NCBI RefSeq assembly: GCF_029436685.1
Contig: NZ_JAROCY010000008.1
Span: 124,001 to 188,000, forward strand
Reading direction: 5' to 3'
DNA: 64,000 nucleotides
From: Novosphingobium cyanobacteriorum
GTDB lineage: Bacteria > Pseudomonadota > Alphaproteobacteria > Sphingomonadales > Sphingomonadaceae
Shown here: one piece after another, positions 43,041-51,684 of the stretch
Numbering within the stretch: the stretch's first letter is position 1
Layout: each line of letters begins with the position of its first letter
Notes under the pieces: generated by a model
Told to the model about the DNA's origin: nothing
The model's database searches: none
What the model saw: only the letters and a program-made list of their open reading frames with translations
Translations under genes and position numbers: made by a program

Positions 43041-43500
43041 TACGATCGCGGCAAAGCTGGAAGCGCTGGGCCACGTTCTGCCCCAGCCCGCCGCGCCGGT
43101 GGCCGCCTATGTGCCCACGGTGGAGGCGAACGGCCTGCTGCACGTTTCCGGCCAGCTGCCCTTCATCGATGGCAAGCTGGTGACCGGCCGGCTGGGCGAG
43201 GATCTGAGCGTGGAGCAGGGCGCCGCCGCGGCGCAGGCCTGCGGGCTGATGCTGCTGGCGCAGGTGAAGGCCGCGCTCGGCTCGCTCGACCGGGTGGAGC
43301 GCGTGGTCAAGCTGGGCGCGTTCATCAGTTCCACCGGCACGTTCACCGATCAGCCCAAGGTGGCCAACGGCGCCAGCGAGCTGATGGTCGCCGCCTTTGG
43401 CGATGCCGGCAAGCACGCGCGCAGCGCGGTGGGCGTGCCGGTCCTGCCCCTGGGCGCGGGGGTGGAAGTCGATGCTGTTTTTGCTGTTCGCACTGCTTGA
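43033..43500 (+). CDS. RidA/YjgF-family protein
   Basis: The 155-residue protein belongs to the Rid (YER057c/YjgF) family: LLHVSGQLPFIDGKLVTGRL and the signature ARSAVGVPVLPLGAGVEVDAV. RidA-type members hydrolyse reactive enamine/imine intermediates. This one is longer than the classical enzyme and may have a different substrate. ATG 43033 overlaps the HAD stop by 8 bp; an alternative ATG at 43021 adds four residues. The catalytic arginine position (ARS) is present. Confidence 0.85.
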   Translation: MTDTIAAKLEALGHVLPQPAAPVAAYVPTVEANGLLHVSGQLPFIDGKLVTGRLGEDLSVEQGAAAAQACGLMLLAQVKAALGSLDRVERVVKLGAFISSTGTFTDQPKVANGASELMVAAFGDAGKHARSAVGVPVLPLGAGVEVDAVFAVRTA

Positions 43501-44248
43501 CCGCTGGCTGGCCCCGGCGCCCGACGGGCGCCGGATCGGCTGGCTGAAAGGCGTTACCTATGCCCACCGCGGCCTGCACGGGGCGGGGGCGACCGAAAAC
43601 GCGCCAACGGCCTTCATCCGCGCGGTGGAGGCCGGTTACGGCATCGAATGCGATGTGCAGCGCAGCAGTGACGGGCAGGCGATGGTGTTCCACGATTGGG
43701 AGCTCGACCGGCTGACCGCCGACAGCGGCCCGGTGGTGGAACGCGGATCGGCGCAGCTGGGCAAGACGCCGCTGAAAGGCGGCGAGGACACGATACCGAC
43801 GCTGAGGCAGGTGCTGGATCTGGTCGACGGGCGCGTTCCCCTGCTGATCGAGGTGAAATCGAAGCGCGAAATGCATGTGGCGCCGCTGTGTCTGGCGGTG
43901 CGGCGGCAGCTGGAAGGCTATCGCGGGCCTGTGGCGGTGATGAGCTTCGACCCGCGTGTATCACGCTGGTATGCCCGCTATTCCCCCAACACCGTGCGCG
44001 GGCTGGTGGTGACCGAGGACGGCGCGCGGCGGACGTCGCTGGCCAAGATGCGCAGGCATCTGGCGCTGTGGACGGCGCGGCCCGATTTCCTGGCCTATGA
44101 CGTGCGCGACCTGCCGAGCCCCTTTGCCGCCGCGCAGCGCAGGCGCGGGTTGCCGGTGCTGACATGGACGGTGCGATCCGCCGAACTGGCCGAACGCGCC
44201 GCCGCCTGTGCCGATGGGGCAATTGCCGAAGGCGGCGGGATCGGCTGA
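43472..44248 (+). CDS. Glycerophosphodiester phosphodiesterase family protein
   Basis: The 258-residue protein should hydrolyse glycerophosphodiesters. The catalytic residues are visible: YAHRGLHG, GIECDVQRSSDGQAMVFHDW and LIEVKSK with the conserved Glu, Asp and His. The first 15 residues are hydrophobic (FLLFALLDRWL), perhaps a membrane anchor. ATG 43472 lies 29 bp inside the RidA gene, and the upstream frame is not family-like. This is part of the compact operon. Confidence 0.87.
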   Translation: MLFLLFALLDRWLAPAPDGRRIGWLKGVTYAHRGLHGAGATENAPTAFIRAVEAGYGIECDVQRSSDGQAMVFHDWELDRLTADSGPVVERGSAQLGKTPLKGGEDTIPTLRQVLDLVDGRVPLLIEVKSKREMHVAPLCLAVRRQLEGYRGPVAVMSFDPRVSRWYARYSPNTVRGLVVTEDGARRTSLAKMRRHLALWTARPDFLAYDVRDLPSPFAAAQRRRGLPVLTWTVRSAELAERAAACADGAIAEGGGIG

Positions 44249-44258
44249 ACTGGCCGCA

Positions 44259-45401
44259 ATGACCCTGAGCGCCCGCATCCACAAATCGATCGGCGAGATC
44301 GCCGCCAGCGACTGGGACCGGCTGGCCGGGCCCGGAAACCCGTTCCTGTCGCACACCTTCCTTGCGCTGCTGGAGGAATCGCGCAGCGTGGGCGGGCATA
44401 GCGGCTGGACCCCGCTGCCCGTGGTGATCGAGGACGAGGCGGGACGGCCCGCCGCCGCGCTTCCGGCGTACCTGAAGGGGCACAGCCAGGGCGAATATGT
44501 GTTCGACCATTCATGGGCGGATGCGTGGCAGCGGGCGGGCGGAGACTATTACCCCAAGCTGCAGATCAGTGTGCCCTTCACCCCCGCCACCGGCCCGCGC
44601 CTGCTGATCGGGGAAGGGGAGACGGCGCGCCCGGACCTTGCCCTGCCGCTGCTGCGCGCAGCGGAGGCGGTGGTGGACCAGCACGGCCTTTCCAGCGCGC
44701 ACGCCACATTCATCGTGCCCGAACAGGTGCCGCTGTTCGAAGAGGCGGGCTGGCTGCTGCGCAATGATATCCAGTTCCACTGGGAAAACCGGGGCTATGC
44801 CGCGTTTGCCGATTTCCTCGCCGCGCTGTCCTCCGAAAAGCGCAAGAACCTGCGCAAGGAACGCGCGAAGGCGCAGGACGGGGTGGAGATCCGCCGCCTG
44901 ACCGGCGCGGACATCAAGGCGGAGCACTGGGACGCGTTCTGGCAGTTCTATCAGGACACCGGCGCGCGCAAGTGGGGTCGCCCCTATCTGACGCGTGAGG
45001 CTTTCACCCTGATGGGCGAGCGCATGGCGGACCGCATCCTGCTGGTCATGGCCTTCATCGGTGAAATGCCGGTGGCGGGCGCACTGAACTTCATTGGCCG
45101 CGATGCGCTTTATGGGCGATACTGGGGCGCGGTGGTGGACAAGCCGTTCCTGCACTTCGAACTGTGCTATTACCAGGCGATCGACGCGGCGATCGCACTG
45201 GGCCTCTCGCGCGTGGAAGCGGGCGCACAGGGCCAGCACAAGCTGGCGCGCGGCTACGAGCCGGTGAAGACCTGGTCCGCGCACTACATCGCCGACCCCA
45301 ATTTCCGCCGCGCGGTGGCGGATTTCCTCGAACGCGAACGCGCCGGCGTGGCGCAGGACCAGATGTTCCTGGGCGAACGCACGCCGTTCCGGAGGGGGTA
45401 G
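44259..45401 (+). CDS. GNAT-fold acyltransferase, COG3146 (peptidogalycan-type)
   Basis: The 380-residue protein resembles the COG3146 group. Visible features are AASDWDRLAGPGNPFLSHTF, KGHSQGEYVFDHSWADAWQR and YYPKLQISVPFTPATGPRLL, then a C-terminal GNAT core with the sequence MAFIGEMPVAGALNFIGRDA, LYGRYWG and EAGAQGQHKLARGYEPV. The substrate is not established; relatives are proposed to act in envelope synthesis. ATG 44259 is favoured over an upstream start that would run back into the GDPD gene. It is the last gene of the operon. Confidence 0.8.
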   Translation: MTLSARIHKSIGEIAASDWDRLAGPGNPFLSHTFLALLEESRSVGGHSGWTPLPVVIEDEAGRPAAALPAYLKGHSQGEYVFDHSWADAWQRAGGDYYPKLQISVPFTPATGPRLLIGEGETARPDLALPLLRAAEAVVDQHGLSSAHATFIVPEQVPLFEEAGWLLRNDIQFHWENRGYAAFADFLAALSSEKRKNLRKERAKAQDGVEIRRLTGADIKAEHWDAFWQFYQDTGARKWGRPYLTREAFTLMGERMADRILLVMAFIGEMPVAGALNFIGRDALYGRYWGAVVDKPFLHFELCYYQAIDAAIALGLSRVEAGAQGQHKLARGYEPVKTWSAHYIADPNFRRAVADFLERERAGVAQDQMFLGERTPFRRG

Positions 45402-45478
45402 GATCGTCCCACGCAGCCAGTGCGGGAAAACTGTGCGACCTTCGATTGGCGCGCGAAAAATGGGCAGATGGTCATTCC

Positions 45479-45709
45479 ATGGAAGACGACGAAGCGAAGA
45501 GGCAGCGGCTTGTTGATGCGCTTATTGAGGGCGAGCGATCCGGCGAAGCCCCGCTTTTTGACTTCGAAGCCTTCGAGGCTCGGATGCTTGCGGAAAAGGC
45601 CAAGGTCCACGCGTTGCGCACCGAACTGGACCGCGCATTTGCGGTCCCCGATGAAGAGTATGTCGAGGTGACAGTCGAGGAAGTGTTGCAACGCAACCGG
45701 CAAGTTTGA
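45479..45709 (+). CDS. Small antitoxin-like protein
   Basis: The 76-residue acidic protein looks like the C-terminal part of ParD/RelB-type antitoxins: LVDALIEGERSGEAPLFDFE followed by AFEARMLAEKAKV, and ending EEVLQRNRQV. The usual DNA-binding N-terminus is absent. No toxin gene follows; the next frame is a truncated antidote-like sequence. There is no strong ribosome site. It may be a remnant. Confidence 0.5.
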   Translation: MEDDEAKRQRLVDALIEGERSGEAPLFDFEAFEARMLAEKAKVHALRTELDRAFAVPDEEYVEVTVEEVLQRNRQV

Positions 45710-45714
45710 GATTG

Positions 45715-45915
45715 ATGATTATTTTGAAGCCTTGGGATGTTGTGGATTATCTCGATAGCGAGAAACGCATCCACGGCTATCTTGAAGCCGTAACCACAGA
45801 CGGCGATCCGGTCGTTCTTGCCGCTGCGCGCGAGGACGTGGCCAAGGCCCGATTGGCAGCCGAAGGCCGCGCGACTCCAATCGCCAACACTGGCGTTCCC
45901 GCGCCGCCGCGTTAA
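45715..45915 (+). pseudogene. Truncated HigA-like antidote protein
   Basis: The first 45 residues (KPWDVVDYLDSEKRIHGYLE, then [17 protein letters not shown]) match the N-terminal half of the TIGR02684-type addiction-module antidote, which continues with an XRE helix-turn-helix. Here the reading frame instead ends in [20 protein letters not shown], so the DNA-binding part is lost. It begins 5 bp after the preceding antitoxin-like gene. It is probably a decayed module. Confidence 0.55.
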
Positions 45916-45925
45916 AGGGCGCGGG

Positions 45926-46900
45926 ATGGACAGGGTCGATCATGCCATGCCGGTGACTGTCGCCGCGCTTTACCGGTTCGCGCACGTGGCCGATTGTGCC
46001 GATCTGCGCGATCGGCTGGCGCAGGTCTGCGCCGCGAACGCGATCAAGGGGACGCTACTGGTCGCGCCCGAGGGGATCAACGGCACCATTGCCGGCACGA
46101 CCGAGGGCATCGCGGCGGTGGTCGCCTTCATCCGCGCGCAGCCGGACATGGCCGAGACCGACGTGAAGTATTCCGGCGCGGCGGCGATGCCGTTCCACCG
46201 CATGAAGGTGCGGATCAAGCGCGAGATCGTGACCATGGGCGTGGAGGGCATCGATCCGCGCGCCAGCGTGGGCACCTATGTCTCGCCGCACGACTGGAAT
46301 GCCTTGATCGCAGATCCGGAAACCATCGTGATCGACACGCGCAACGATTACGAGGTGGCGGCGGGCACCTTTGAACGCGCGATCGATCCGAAGACCGCCA
46401 GTTTCCGCGATTTCCCCGCGTGGTTCCGGGCCGAGCGGGAGCGGCTGCTGGGCGAGGGGAAGGCGCCGAAGGTGGCGATGTTCTGCACCGGCGGCATCCG
46501 CTGCGAGAAATCGACCGCCTTCCTCAAGGCCGAAGGGGTGGAGGAAGTGTTCCACCTGAAGGGCGGCATCCTCAAGTACCTGGAGGAGGTGCCCGAAGAC
46601 GAGAGCCTGTGGCGCGGCGAATGCTTCGTGTTCGACGAGCGCGTGGCTGTGGGCCACGGCCTTGCGCCGGGCACGCACACGCTGTGCCGTTCATGCCGGC
46701 GGCCGCTGAACGCGGAAGACCGCGCATCGCCGCTTTACGAGGAGGGCGTTTCCTGCGCCGCCTGCCATGGCGAGCGGAGCGAGGCGCAGCGCGCTTCGGC
46801 GCGGGAGCGGCATCGCCAGGTCCTGTTGGCCGAGGCGCGTGGTATGGCGCATGTCGGCGCGCGGTTTCCAGCCAAGGGCGAGGAAAGCGGCGCCGCCTGA
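45926..46900 (+). CDS. trhO: tRNA uridine(34) hydroxylase (rhodanese family)
   Basis: TrhO forms 5-hydroxyuridine at the wobble base of certain tRNAs. The 324-residue protein has the N-terminal acylphosphatase-like domain ([18 protein letters not shown]), the rhodanese domain with active-site Cys187 in [15 protein letters not shown], and a C-terminal zinc-type region ([16 protein letters not shown]). The start at 45926 has GGGCGCGGG upstream; ATG 45947 (MPVTVAAL) is an alternative close to the conserved beginning. It stands alone. Confidence 0.92.
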   Translation: MDRVDHAMPVTVAALYRFAHVADCADLRDRLAQVCAANAIKGTLLVAPEGINGTIAGTTEGIAAVVAFIRAQPDMAETDVKYSGAAAMPFHRMKVRIKREIVTMGVEGIDPRASVGTYVSPHDWNALIADPETIVIDTRNDYEVAAGTFERAIDPKTASFRDFPAWFRAERERLLGEGKAPKVAMFCTGGIRCEKSTAFLKAEGVEEVFHLKGGILKYLEEVPEDESLWRGECFVFDERVAVGHGLAPGTHTLCRSCRRPLNAEDRASPLYEEGVSCAACHGERSEAQRASARERHRQVLLAEARGMAHVGARFPAKGEESGAA

Positions 46901-46903
46901 ATC

Positions 46904-47254
46904 TCAGGCCGCGCGGATATCCGGGCGGGTGGCGCGCAGCCATTCCCGGGCGCGGCGCTGGGCCTCGGCAATCTCGCGCGCGGTCATGTCTTCCGAAACA
47001 TCGGCGCGGCAGCCGGCGGCCTCTTCATGCCCGCCCACGGCGGCGAGGTTGAACCACTTGTGCGCCTCGATCAGATCAACCGCCACGCCGTGGCTGCCGG
47101 TGGAAAAGGCGACGCCAAGGTCGAAGTAGGCCTCCATGTCGCCCTGCGCGGCGGCGGCGAGGCAGGATGCGACAAGCGCGCTGGCCGCTTCCTCTGCGGC
47201 GGTATTCACGGTGGCGGCATCGTCGGCCACCAGCTTGATCCAGGTCTGTGCCAT
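46904..47254 (-). CDS. Sel1-repeat-like small protein
   Basis: The 116-residue protein contains one Sel1/TPR-like unit, AYFDLGVAFSTGSHGVAVDLIEAHKWFNLAA, with a second partial helix pair. Such proteins mediate protein-protein contacts; the partner is not visible. There is no signal peptide. It starts at 47254 near a region with no other gene and is convergent with trhO. Confidence 0.7.
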   Translation of the reverse strand: MAQTWIKLVADDAATVNTAAEEAASALVASCLAAAAQGDMEAYFDLGVAFSTGSHGVAVDLIEAHKWFNLAAVGGHEEAAGCRADVSEDMTAREIAEAQRRAREWLRATRPDIRAA

Positions 47255-47564
47255 CTGACGTTTTCCCCTGTCGGCACAACCCCTGTGCGCCGTCCATGAA
47301 GGGGAAGGTCACCGTTTATGGTCAACAAATGGTTAACGCGGATGCCGGAGACGGCAGATACTTGCCGGATCGGACCAGATTGTTGCCATCAGGCTTTAGC
47401 AACCCTTGTTCGGCTCTCCTTCATCTGTCCCGTGCATAGGGCGAGGAATGGCTTGTGCCGATTCAGGCGCGCTCGTATAGGCGCGCCAATAGAAGCTGCC
47501 GGGCGTCTCCTCAGACGCGCAAGGGGCCGGGAGGGTCGGTAAGTCGGGTATCTCGGAGGGCCGG
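47255..47564. other. Intergenic region upstream of dksA
   Basis: About 310 bp with no credible gene. It must hold the promoters of the divergent Sel1 and dksA genes. A GGTTAACG sequence near 47332 resembles half of an alphaproteobacterial TTAA-type (CtrA-like) site, but no second half at the expected spacing was seen. Confidence 0.4.
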
Positions 47565-48023
47565 ATGGCTGGTGTTTTGGGTGACGAGATTGACGTTCTG
47601 GCAAAAGCCCGCAGGGCGATGCCGGGTGACTATGTTCCGAGTGACAGCGAACCCTACATGAGCGAGCAGCAGCAGGATTATTTCCGCCGCCTGCTGCTCG
47701 AATGGAAGAGGTCGATCCTCTCGGCTTCGGAAAACACGCTGTCGGCGCTGCAGGAAGGCCCGATTCGCGAGCCTGATCTGAACGATCGCGCATCGAGCGA
47801 AACCGACTGGGGCATCGAACTGCGCACCCGCGACCGCCAGCGCAAGCTGATCGCCAAGATCGATTCGGCGATGCGTCGAATCGACGAGGGCGAATATGGT
47901 TTCTGCGAAGTAACGGGTGAACCGATCGGCCTGGGCCGACTTATCGCCCGTCCGATCGCCACGATGACGGTGGAAGCGCAGCAGGCGCACGAGCGGCGCG
48001 AGAAGATTTCGCGCGATATGTAA
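47565..48023 (+). CDS. dksA: RNA polymerase-binding transcription factor DksA
   Basis: DksA binds RNA polymerase and works with ppGpp on promoter choice. The 152-residue protein has the coiled-coil pair (EQQQDYFRRLLLEWKRSIL, and later LIAKIDSAMRRIDEGEYG) with the acidic tip DLNDRASSE. The zinc finger is degenerate: only Cys114 remains in YGFCEVTGEPIGLGRL, where T117 replaces the second cysteine and the later pair is also missing. That pattern is common in alphaproteobacterial DksA. A GGAGGG ribosome site precedes ATG 47565. Confidence 0.9.
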   Translation: MAGVLGDEIDVLAKARRAMPGDYVPSDSEPYMSEQQQDYFRRLLLEWKRSILSASENTLSALQEGPIREPDLNDRASSETDWGIELRTRDRQRKLIAKIDSAMRRIDEGEYGFCEVTGEPIGLGRLIARPIATMTVEAQQAHERREKISRDM

Positions 48024-48033
48024 ATGGATTAAC

Positions 48034-48056
48034 GCGGGGCGGTGAAACCGTCCCGC
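48034..48056 (+). terminator. Hairpin downstream of dksA
   Basis: GCGGGGCGGT (48034-48043) and ACCGTCCCGC (48047-48056) form a 10-bp stem with one G-U pair and a 3-base loop, starting 11 bp after the dksA stop. There is no T run, so termination is only plausible. Confidence 0.45.
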
Positions 48057-48207
48057 ATTGGCACGGCCATTGCCAACCTTGGTTAAGTTACCTTCCCGTT
48101 AAGACTTTTTTTGCCGTTCCCGGTTAGGAGACGGATAGAAACTCTTGCGTATTCGCCGTTGAGAGTTGGCCGGGCGGTCCGGCTATCTTGCAGGGCGATT
48201 TCGGGAA

Positions 48208-48591
48208 ATGAAGCGGAACCGGGCGGTGAGCGAACTGGATCATCGGCAGCTTGGGCGGGACAGCCTTTTCCTGATGGCGGATCTGCGCCTGGAGAGGAGC
48301 ACCGACGAACATCGCGTGAAGGTGCGCAACCTTTCCGCCGGCGGCATGATGGCCGAAGGCCACGTGAAGGTGATGCGCGGCAGCAAGGTGGAGGTTAACC
48401 TTCGCAACATCGGCTGGGTTGAAGGCGTGGTTGCCTGGATTCAGGACAACCGCTTCGGCATCGCCTTTTCCGAGGATATCGATCCCAAGCTGGCGCGGGC
48501 CAACGTAGCCCCGGTGGTTGACGATGCCACGCCACGCTTCGTCAAGGTGCCGATCAAGCAGGTTGACCCGACGCGGGTGCGCAAGATCTAG
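48208..48591 (+). CDS. PilZ domain protein
   Basis: The 127-residue protein resembles the small PilZ proteins of sphingomonads. The RNLSAGGMMAEGHVKVM segment fits the S/N-x-S-x-x-G part of the c-di-GMP site, and VEGVVAWIQDNRFGIAFSED is the typical second half. The N-terminal R-x-x-x-R motif would be in the preceding segment, where RDSLFLMADLRLERS is a weak match, so c-di-GMP binding is uncertain. ATG 48208 is used; a TTG 42 bases upstream is in frame. Confidence 0.72.
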   Translation: MKRNRAVSELDHRQLGRDSLFLMADLRLERSTDEHRVKVRNLSAGGMMAEGHVKVMRGSKVEVNLRNIGWVEGVVAWIQDNRFGIAFSEDIDPKLARANVAPVVDDATPRFVKVPIKQVDPTRVRKI

Positions 48592-48649
48592 TTTCATGTG
48601 CAGGCCTTTTGGGCCTGACCCGGGCAATTCCATTTGCTAGCGTAAGGCG

Positions 48650-50116
48650 ATGCGACGTTCGCCGCGCCTTTTCCCATCCGTATTGCTGGCGCTGTGCCTG
48701 GCCGGATGCGGGCGCGGGCAGGGGCCCCTGCCAGTGGCGCTGGTGGGTGACGAGGACGCCTTCCGCACCGCCGGTGCGCGCCTTTCCCCCGCGGCGCAGG
48801 TGCTGCGCGCGGCGACCATCGAAGGGCTGGTGGGCTTTGACGCCGAAGGGCGCGTGGTGCCGGGGCTGGCCGACCGCTGGATCATCACCGACGATGGCGA
48901 GGCCTATATCTTTCGCCTGCGCGACGGGGTGTGGCCCGACGGATCGCGAATCACCGCCGAGGAAGCTGTTGCCGCGCTGAACAAGGCGATTGCCGGGCTT
49001 AAAGGCACCGCGCTGGCGCTGGACCTTGCCGGGATCGACCAGATCCGCGTGATGGCGGACCGGGTGGTGGAGATCGATCTCGTTTCCCCCAATCCCGATT
49101 TGCTGACCCTGCTGGCGCAGCCCGAACTGGGCCTGCTGCATGAAAAGCGCGGATCGGGGCCGATGGGCCTGCAGCGCGACGGGCTGAACGCGGTGTTGAC
49201 GCTGATCCCGCCGGAAAAGCTGGGCCTGCCCGCGCAGGAAGACTTCGCCGGACGCAGCCGCAGCCTGATGCTGGAAGTCAGTCCGGTCGGCCGCGCGGTC
49301 AACCGCTTCAACGATGGCTATGTCGACGTTGTGCTGGGCGGGAAGATCGATTCGCTGCCGCTGGCCGGGATCGGTGGGCTGACGCGCGGCAACGTGCAGC
49401 TTGACCCGGTGATCGGCCTGTTCGGGCTGATGGTTGAAAACGGCGCCGGCTTCCTTTCACAACCCGCCAATCGCGAGGCGCTGGCCCTGGCGATTGATCG
49501 CGACGCGCTGCTGGCCGCGTTCAATGTGGGCGGCTGGCAGCCGACCACGCGGGTGGTTTCTGCCGGGGTGGAAGGCGACCTTGGCACCGTGGGCGAACGC
49601 TGGTTGGGCATGGCGCAGGAACAGCGCCGCGCGCTGGCGGCCGAACGGGTGGCGCGATGGAAGGCGGCGGGCAACGCTTCGCCCGTGGTGTCGGTGGCGA
49701 TGCCGGCGGGGCCGGGTTCGCAACTGGTGCTGGAACGGCTGCGCGCCGATTTCGCCGCCGTGGGCATAACGCTGACCCGGGTGGATGAAGGGGCGAGGGC
49801 GGACCTGCGGCTGGTGGACAGCGTGGCGCGCTATGGCAGGGCGACCTGGTTCCTCAACCAGCTGTCCTGCGCCGTGCGCAAGGCGGTGTGCAGCCCCACC
49901 GGAGACCAGCGCCTGACCGAGGCCCTTGGCGCGCGTGATCCGCGCCAGCGTTCCGCCCTGCTGGGTGAGGCAGAGGCCGAGATGACCGCCGCGAATGGCT
50001 ACATCCCGATTGCCCGACCGCTGCGCTGGTCGCTGGTGCGCAGCAACGTGACCGGCTTTGCCCCCAATCCGTGGGGCTGGCACACCCTGCCGCCCTTCGC
50101 CGTAAGGCCGAAATAG
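48650..50116 (+). CDS. Oligopeptide-type ABC transporter substrate-binding lipoprotein
   Basis: The 488-residue protein has a lipoprotein signal with Cys20 in LALCLAGC and the SBP_bac_5 fold. Characteristic elements are LRAATIEGLVGFDAEGRVVP, GLADRWIITDDGEAYIFRLR and DGVWPDGSRITAEEAVAALN. It should bind a peptide or related solute in the periplasm. No permease or ATPase gene is adjacent, so it is an orphan receptor or serves distant transporter genes. It is not part of an obvious operon. Confidence 0.85.
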   Translation: MRRSPRLFPSVLLALCLAGCGRGQGPLPVALVGDEDAFRTAGARLSPAAQVLRAATIEGLVGFDAEGRVVPGLADRWIITDDGEAYIFRLRDGVWPDGSRITAEEAVAALNKAIAGLKGTALALDLAGIDQIRVMADRVVEIDLVSPNPDLLTLLAQPELGLLHEKRGSGPMGLQRDGLNAVLTLIPPEKLGLPAQEDFAGRSRSLMLEVSPVGRAVNRFNDGYVDVVLGGKIDSLPLAGIGGLTRGNVQLDPVIGLFGLMVENGAGFLSQPANREALALAIDRDALLAAFNVGGWQPTTRVVSAGVEGDLGTVGERWLGMAQEQRRALAAERVARWKAAGNASPVVSVAMPAGPGSQLVLERLRADFAAVGITLTRVDEGARADLRLVDSVARYGRATWFLNQLSCAVRKAVCSPTGDQRLTEALGARDPRQRSALLGEAEAEMTAANGYIPIARPLRWSLVRSNVTGFAPNPWGWHTLPPFAVRPK

Positions 50117-50131
50117 GCCGGTGCGGCCCCA

Positions 50132-50314
50132 TCAGAAATCGATGGCGATGCCGTTCTTTTCCCAATCGCCAAAGCGGGTCGGGTCCAGCCCGTCAGGATC
50201 TTCGCCCTGCACGATCGGCTGGGGCGCGGGGGCGGGGTCGTTGGTCCAGTGCTCCGGCGGCGTGAAATTGGCCGGGCGCTGAGTCGCGCGGGGAGTCGGA
50301 TTGGTCATGGCCAT
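50132..50314 (-). CDS. DUF1674 protein (SDHAF4-like)
   Basis: The 60-residue protein ends DGLDPTRFGDWEKNGIAIDF, the family signature of DUF1674 (PF07896), homologous to the mitochondrial succinate dehydrogenase assembly factor 4. It may help flavinylated SdhA join SdhB. No sdh genes are in the window. The start is ATG 50314 or 50308, six bases apart. It is convergent with the solute-binding gene. Confidence 0.82.
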   Translation of the reverse strand: MAMTNPTPRATQRPANFTPPEHWTNDPAPAPQPIVQGEDPDGLDPTRFGDWEKNGIAIDF

Positions 50315-50379
50315 GCAGATGGGGCCTTGGCAGCGCAGTTGCAATTGCCAAAGGGGGCACAAGCGCCGATAGGCGGCCG

Positions 50380-51660
50380 ATGGCCAGACCGCCCAGATCA
50401 TCCGATGCCGCCGACGCCCCCGGCGTGCCCGTCCGCCGCGCCGCGCTGCGCATGCTGGACGCAGTGCTCCATCGCGGTGAGCCGCTGGACCAGATTGCCC
50501 CCCCATTCCTGCGCGGCATCGAACGCGGCGATGATCGCGCGCTTGCCACCGCCATCGTGCAGGAGGCCCTGCGCTGGCTGGCCGATCTTGATGCGCTGAT
50601 CGACGGTGCCACGCGCCAGCGCCTGCCCGACGATGCCAAGGCGCGGGCGGTGCTGCTGCTGATGCTGGCGCAGGCGCTGCGGCTGGGCCTGCCGCCCCAT
50701 GCGGTGATCGCCACCGGCCTGCCGCTGCTGGCAGGCGGCCCGCGCCGGCTGGCGCATGGCGTATTCTCGGCGGTGCTGAAGCAGGCACCAGAACTGCCGG
50801 CCAATCCCACCCTGCCGCCTGCCGTCGAGGCACGGTGGCAGCGCGCGTGGCCGGGGCGCGTGGAAGCCATCGCGGCCGGCCTTTCGCAACCGCCTCCGCT
50901 CGACCTTACCCTGCGCGATTACGGCGCGACGGCGGAGTGGTGCGATCGTCTTGGCGGCTCATCGCTGATGCCGGGCCATGTGCGCCTGCCACGCGGCGGC
51001 GCGGTGGAGGCGCTGCCCGGCTTTGGCGACGGCGCATGGTGGGTGCAGGACCTTGCCGCCAGCCTGCCCGCCCGCCTGATCGGCCGGGGCACCGGCCGCG
51101 CGCTGGACCTCTGCGCCGCACCGGGCGGCAAGACCATGCAGCTGGCCGCCGCCGGCTGGCGGGTGACCGCGATCGACAAGTCTGCCCGGCGGATCGAACG
51201 CCTCCGCGACAATCTGAAGCGCACCCAACTGGATGCAGAGGTCGTGGCTGCCGATGCGCTGACGTGGCAGCCCGACGCGCCGTTCGATGCGATCCTGATC
51301 GACGCGCCCTGCACCGCCACCGGCACCTGCCGCCGTCACCCCGACGTGCTGCACCGCCTGCCCGCGATTGCCGAACTGGCAGAGCTCCAGCACGCCCTGC
51401 TGGAACGCGCCGCCACCTGGCTCGCCCCCGGCGGTACGCTGGTCTATGCGGTCTGCTCGCTGGAGCCGGAAGAGGGCGAGGCGCATGCCCGCGCCTTCAC
51501 GGCACTCACCCCCGCGCCCATCATGTTGCAAGATCTGCCCGCCGGCCTGACTCCCACCGCCGAAGGCTGGCTGCGCAGCGACCCCGGCATGCTGGCGCAA
51601 GCCGGCGGTATCGACGGCTTCTTCGCCGCGCGGTGGCGGAAGGCGATCCGATCCAGGTGA
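50380..51660 (+). CDS. rsmB: 16S rRNA (cytosine-C5)-methyltransferase of the RsmB/NOL1/NOP2/Sun family
   Basis: The 426-residue protein has a NusB-like N-terminal domain (residues 20-145, RRAALRMLDAVLHRGEPL) and a SAM-dependent methyltransferase domain. The methyltransferase domain carries LDLCAAPGGKTMQLAAAGW (SAM motif I) and the catalytic cysteines in DAPCTATGTCRRHPD and YAVCSLEPEEGE. It methylates C967-type positions in 16S rRNA. It is divergent from the DUF1674 gene. Confidence 0.92.
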   Translation: MARPPRSSDAADAPGVPVRRAALRMLDAVLHRGEPLDQIAPPFLRGIERGDDRALATAIVQEALRWLADLDALIDGATRQRLPDDAKARAVLLLMLAQALRLGLPPHAVIATGLPLLAGGPRRLAHGVFSAVLKQAPELPANPTLPPAVEARWQRAWPGRVEAIAAGLSQPPPLDLTLRDYGATAEWCDRLGGSSLMPGHVRLPRGGAVEALPGFGDGAWWVQDLAASLPARLIGRGTGRALDLCAAPGGKTMQLAAAGWRVTAIDKSARRIERLRDNLKRTQLDAEVVAADALTWQPDAPFDAILIDAPCTATGTCRRHPDVLHRLPAIAELAELQHALLERAATWLAPGGTLVYAVCSLEPEEGEAHARAFTALTPAPIMLQDLPAGLTPTAEGWLRSDPGMLAQAGGIDGFFAARWRKAIRSR

Positions 51661-51684
51661 TCCTGCCGATTTCTCCGCAGGACA

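Noticed and set aside
47330..47345. CtrA-type binding site upstream of dksA
   Set aside because: Only one TTAA half is present at the needed spacing; not enough to call a site.
48078..48104. TTAA-N12-TTAA sequence upstream of the PilZ gene as a CtrA site
   Set aside because: The usual spacing is seven bases; twelve does not fit.
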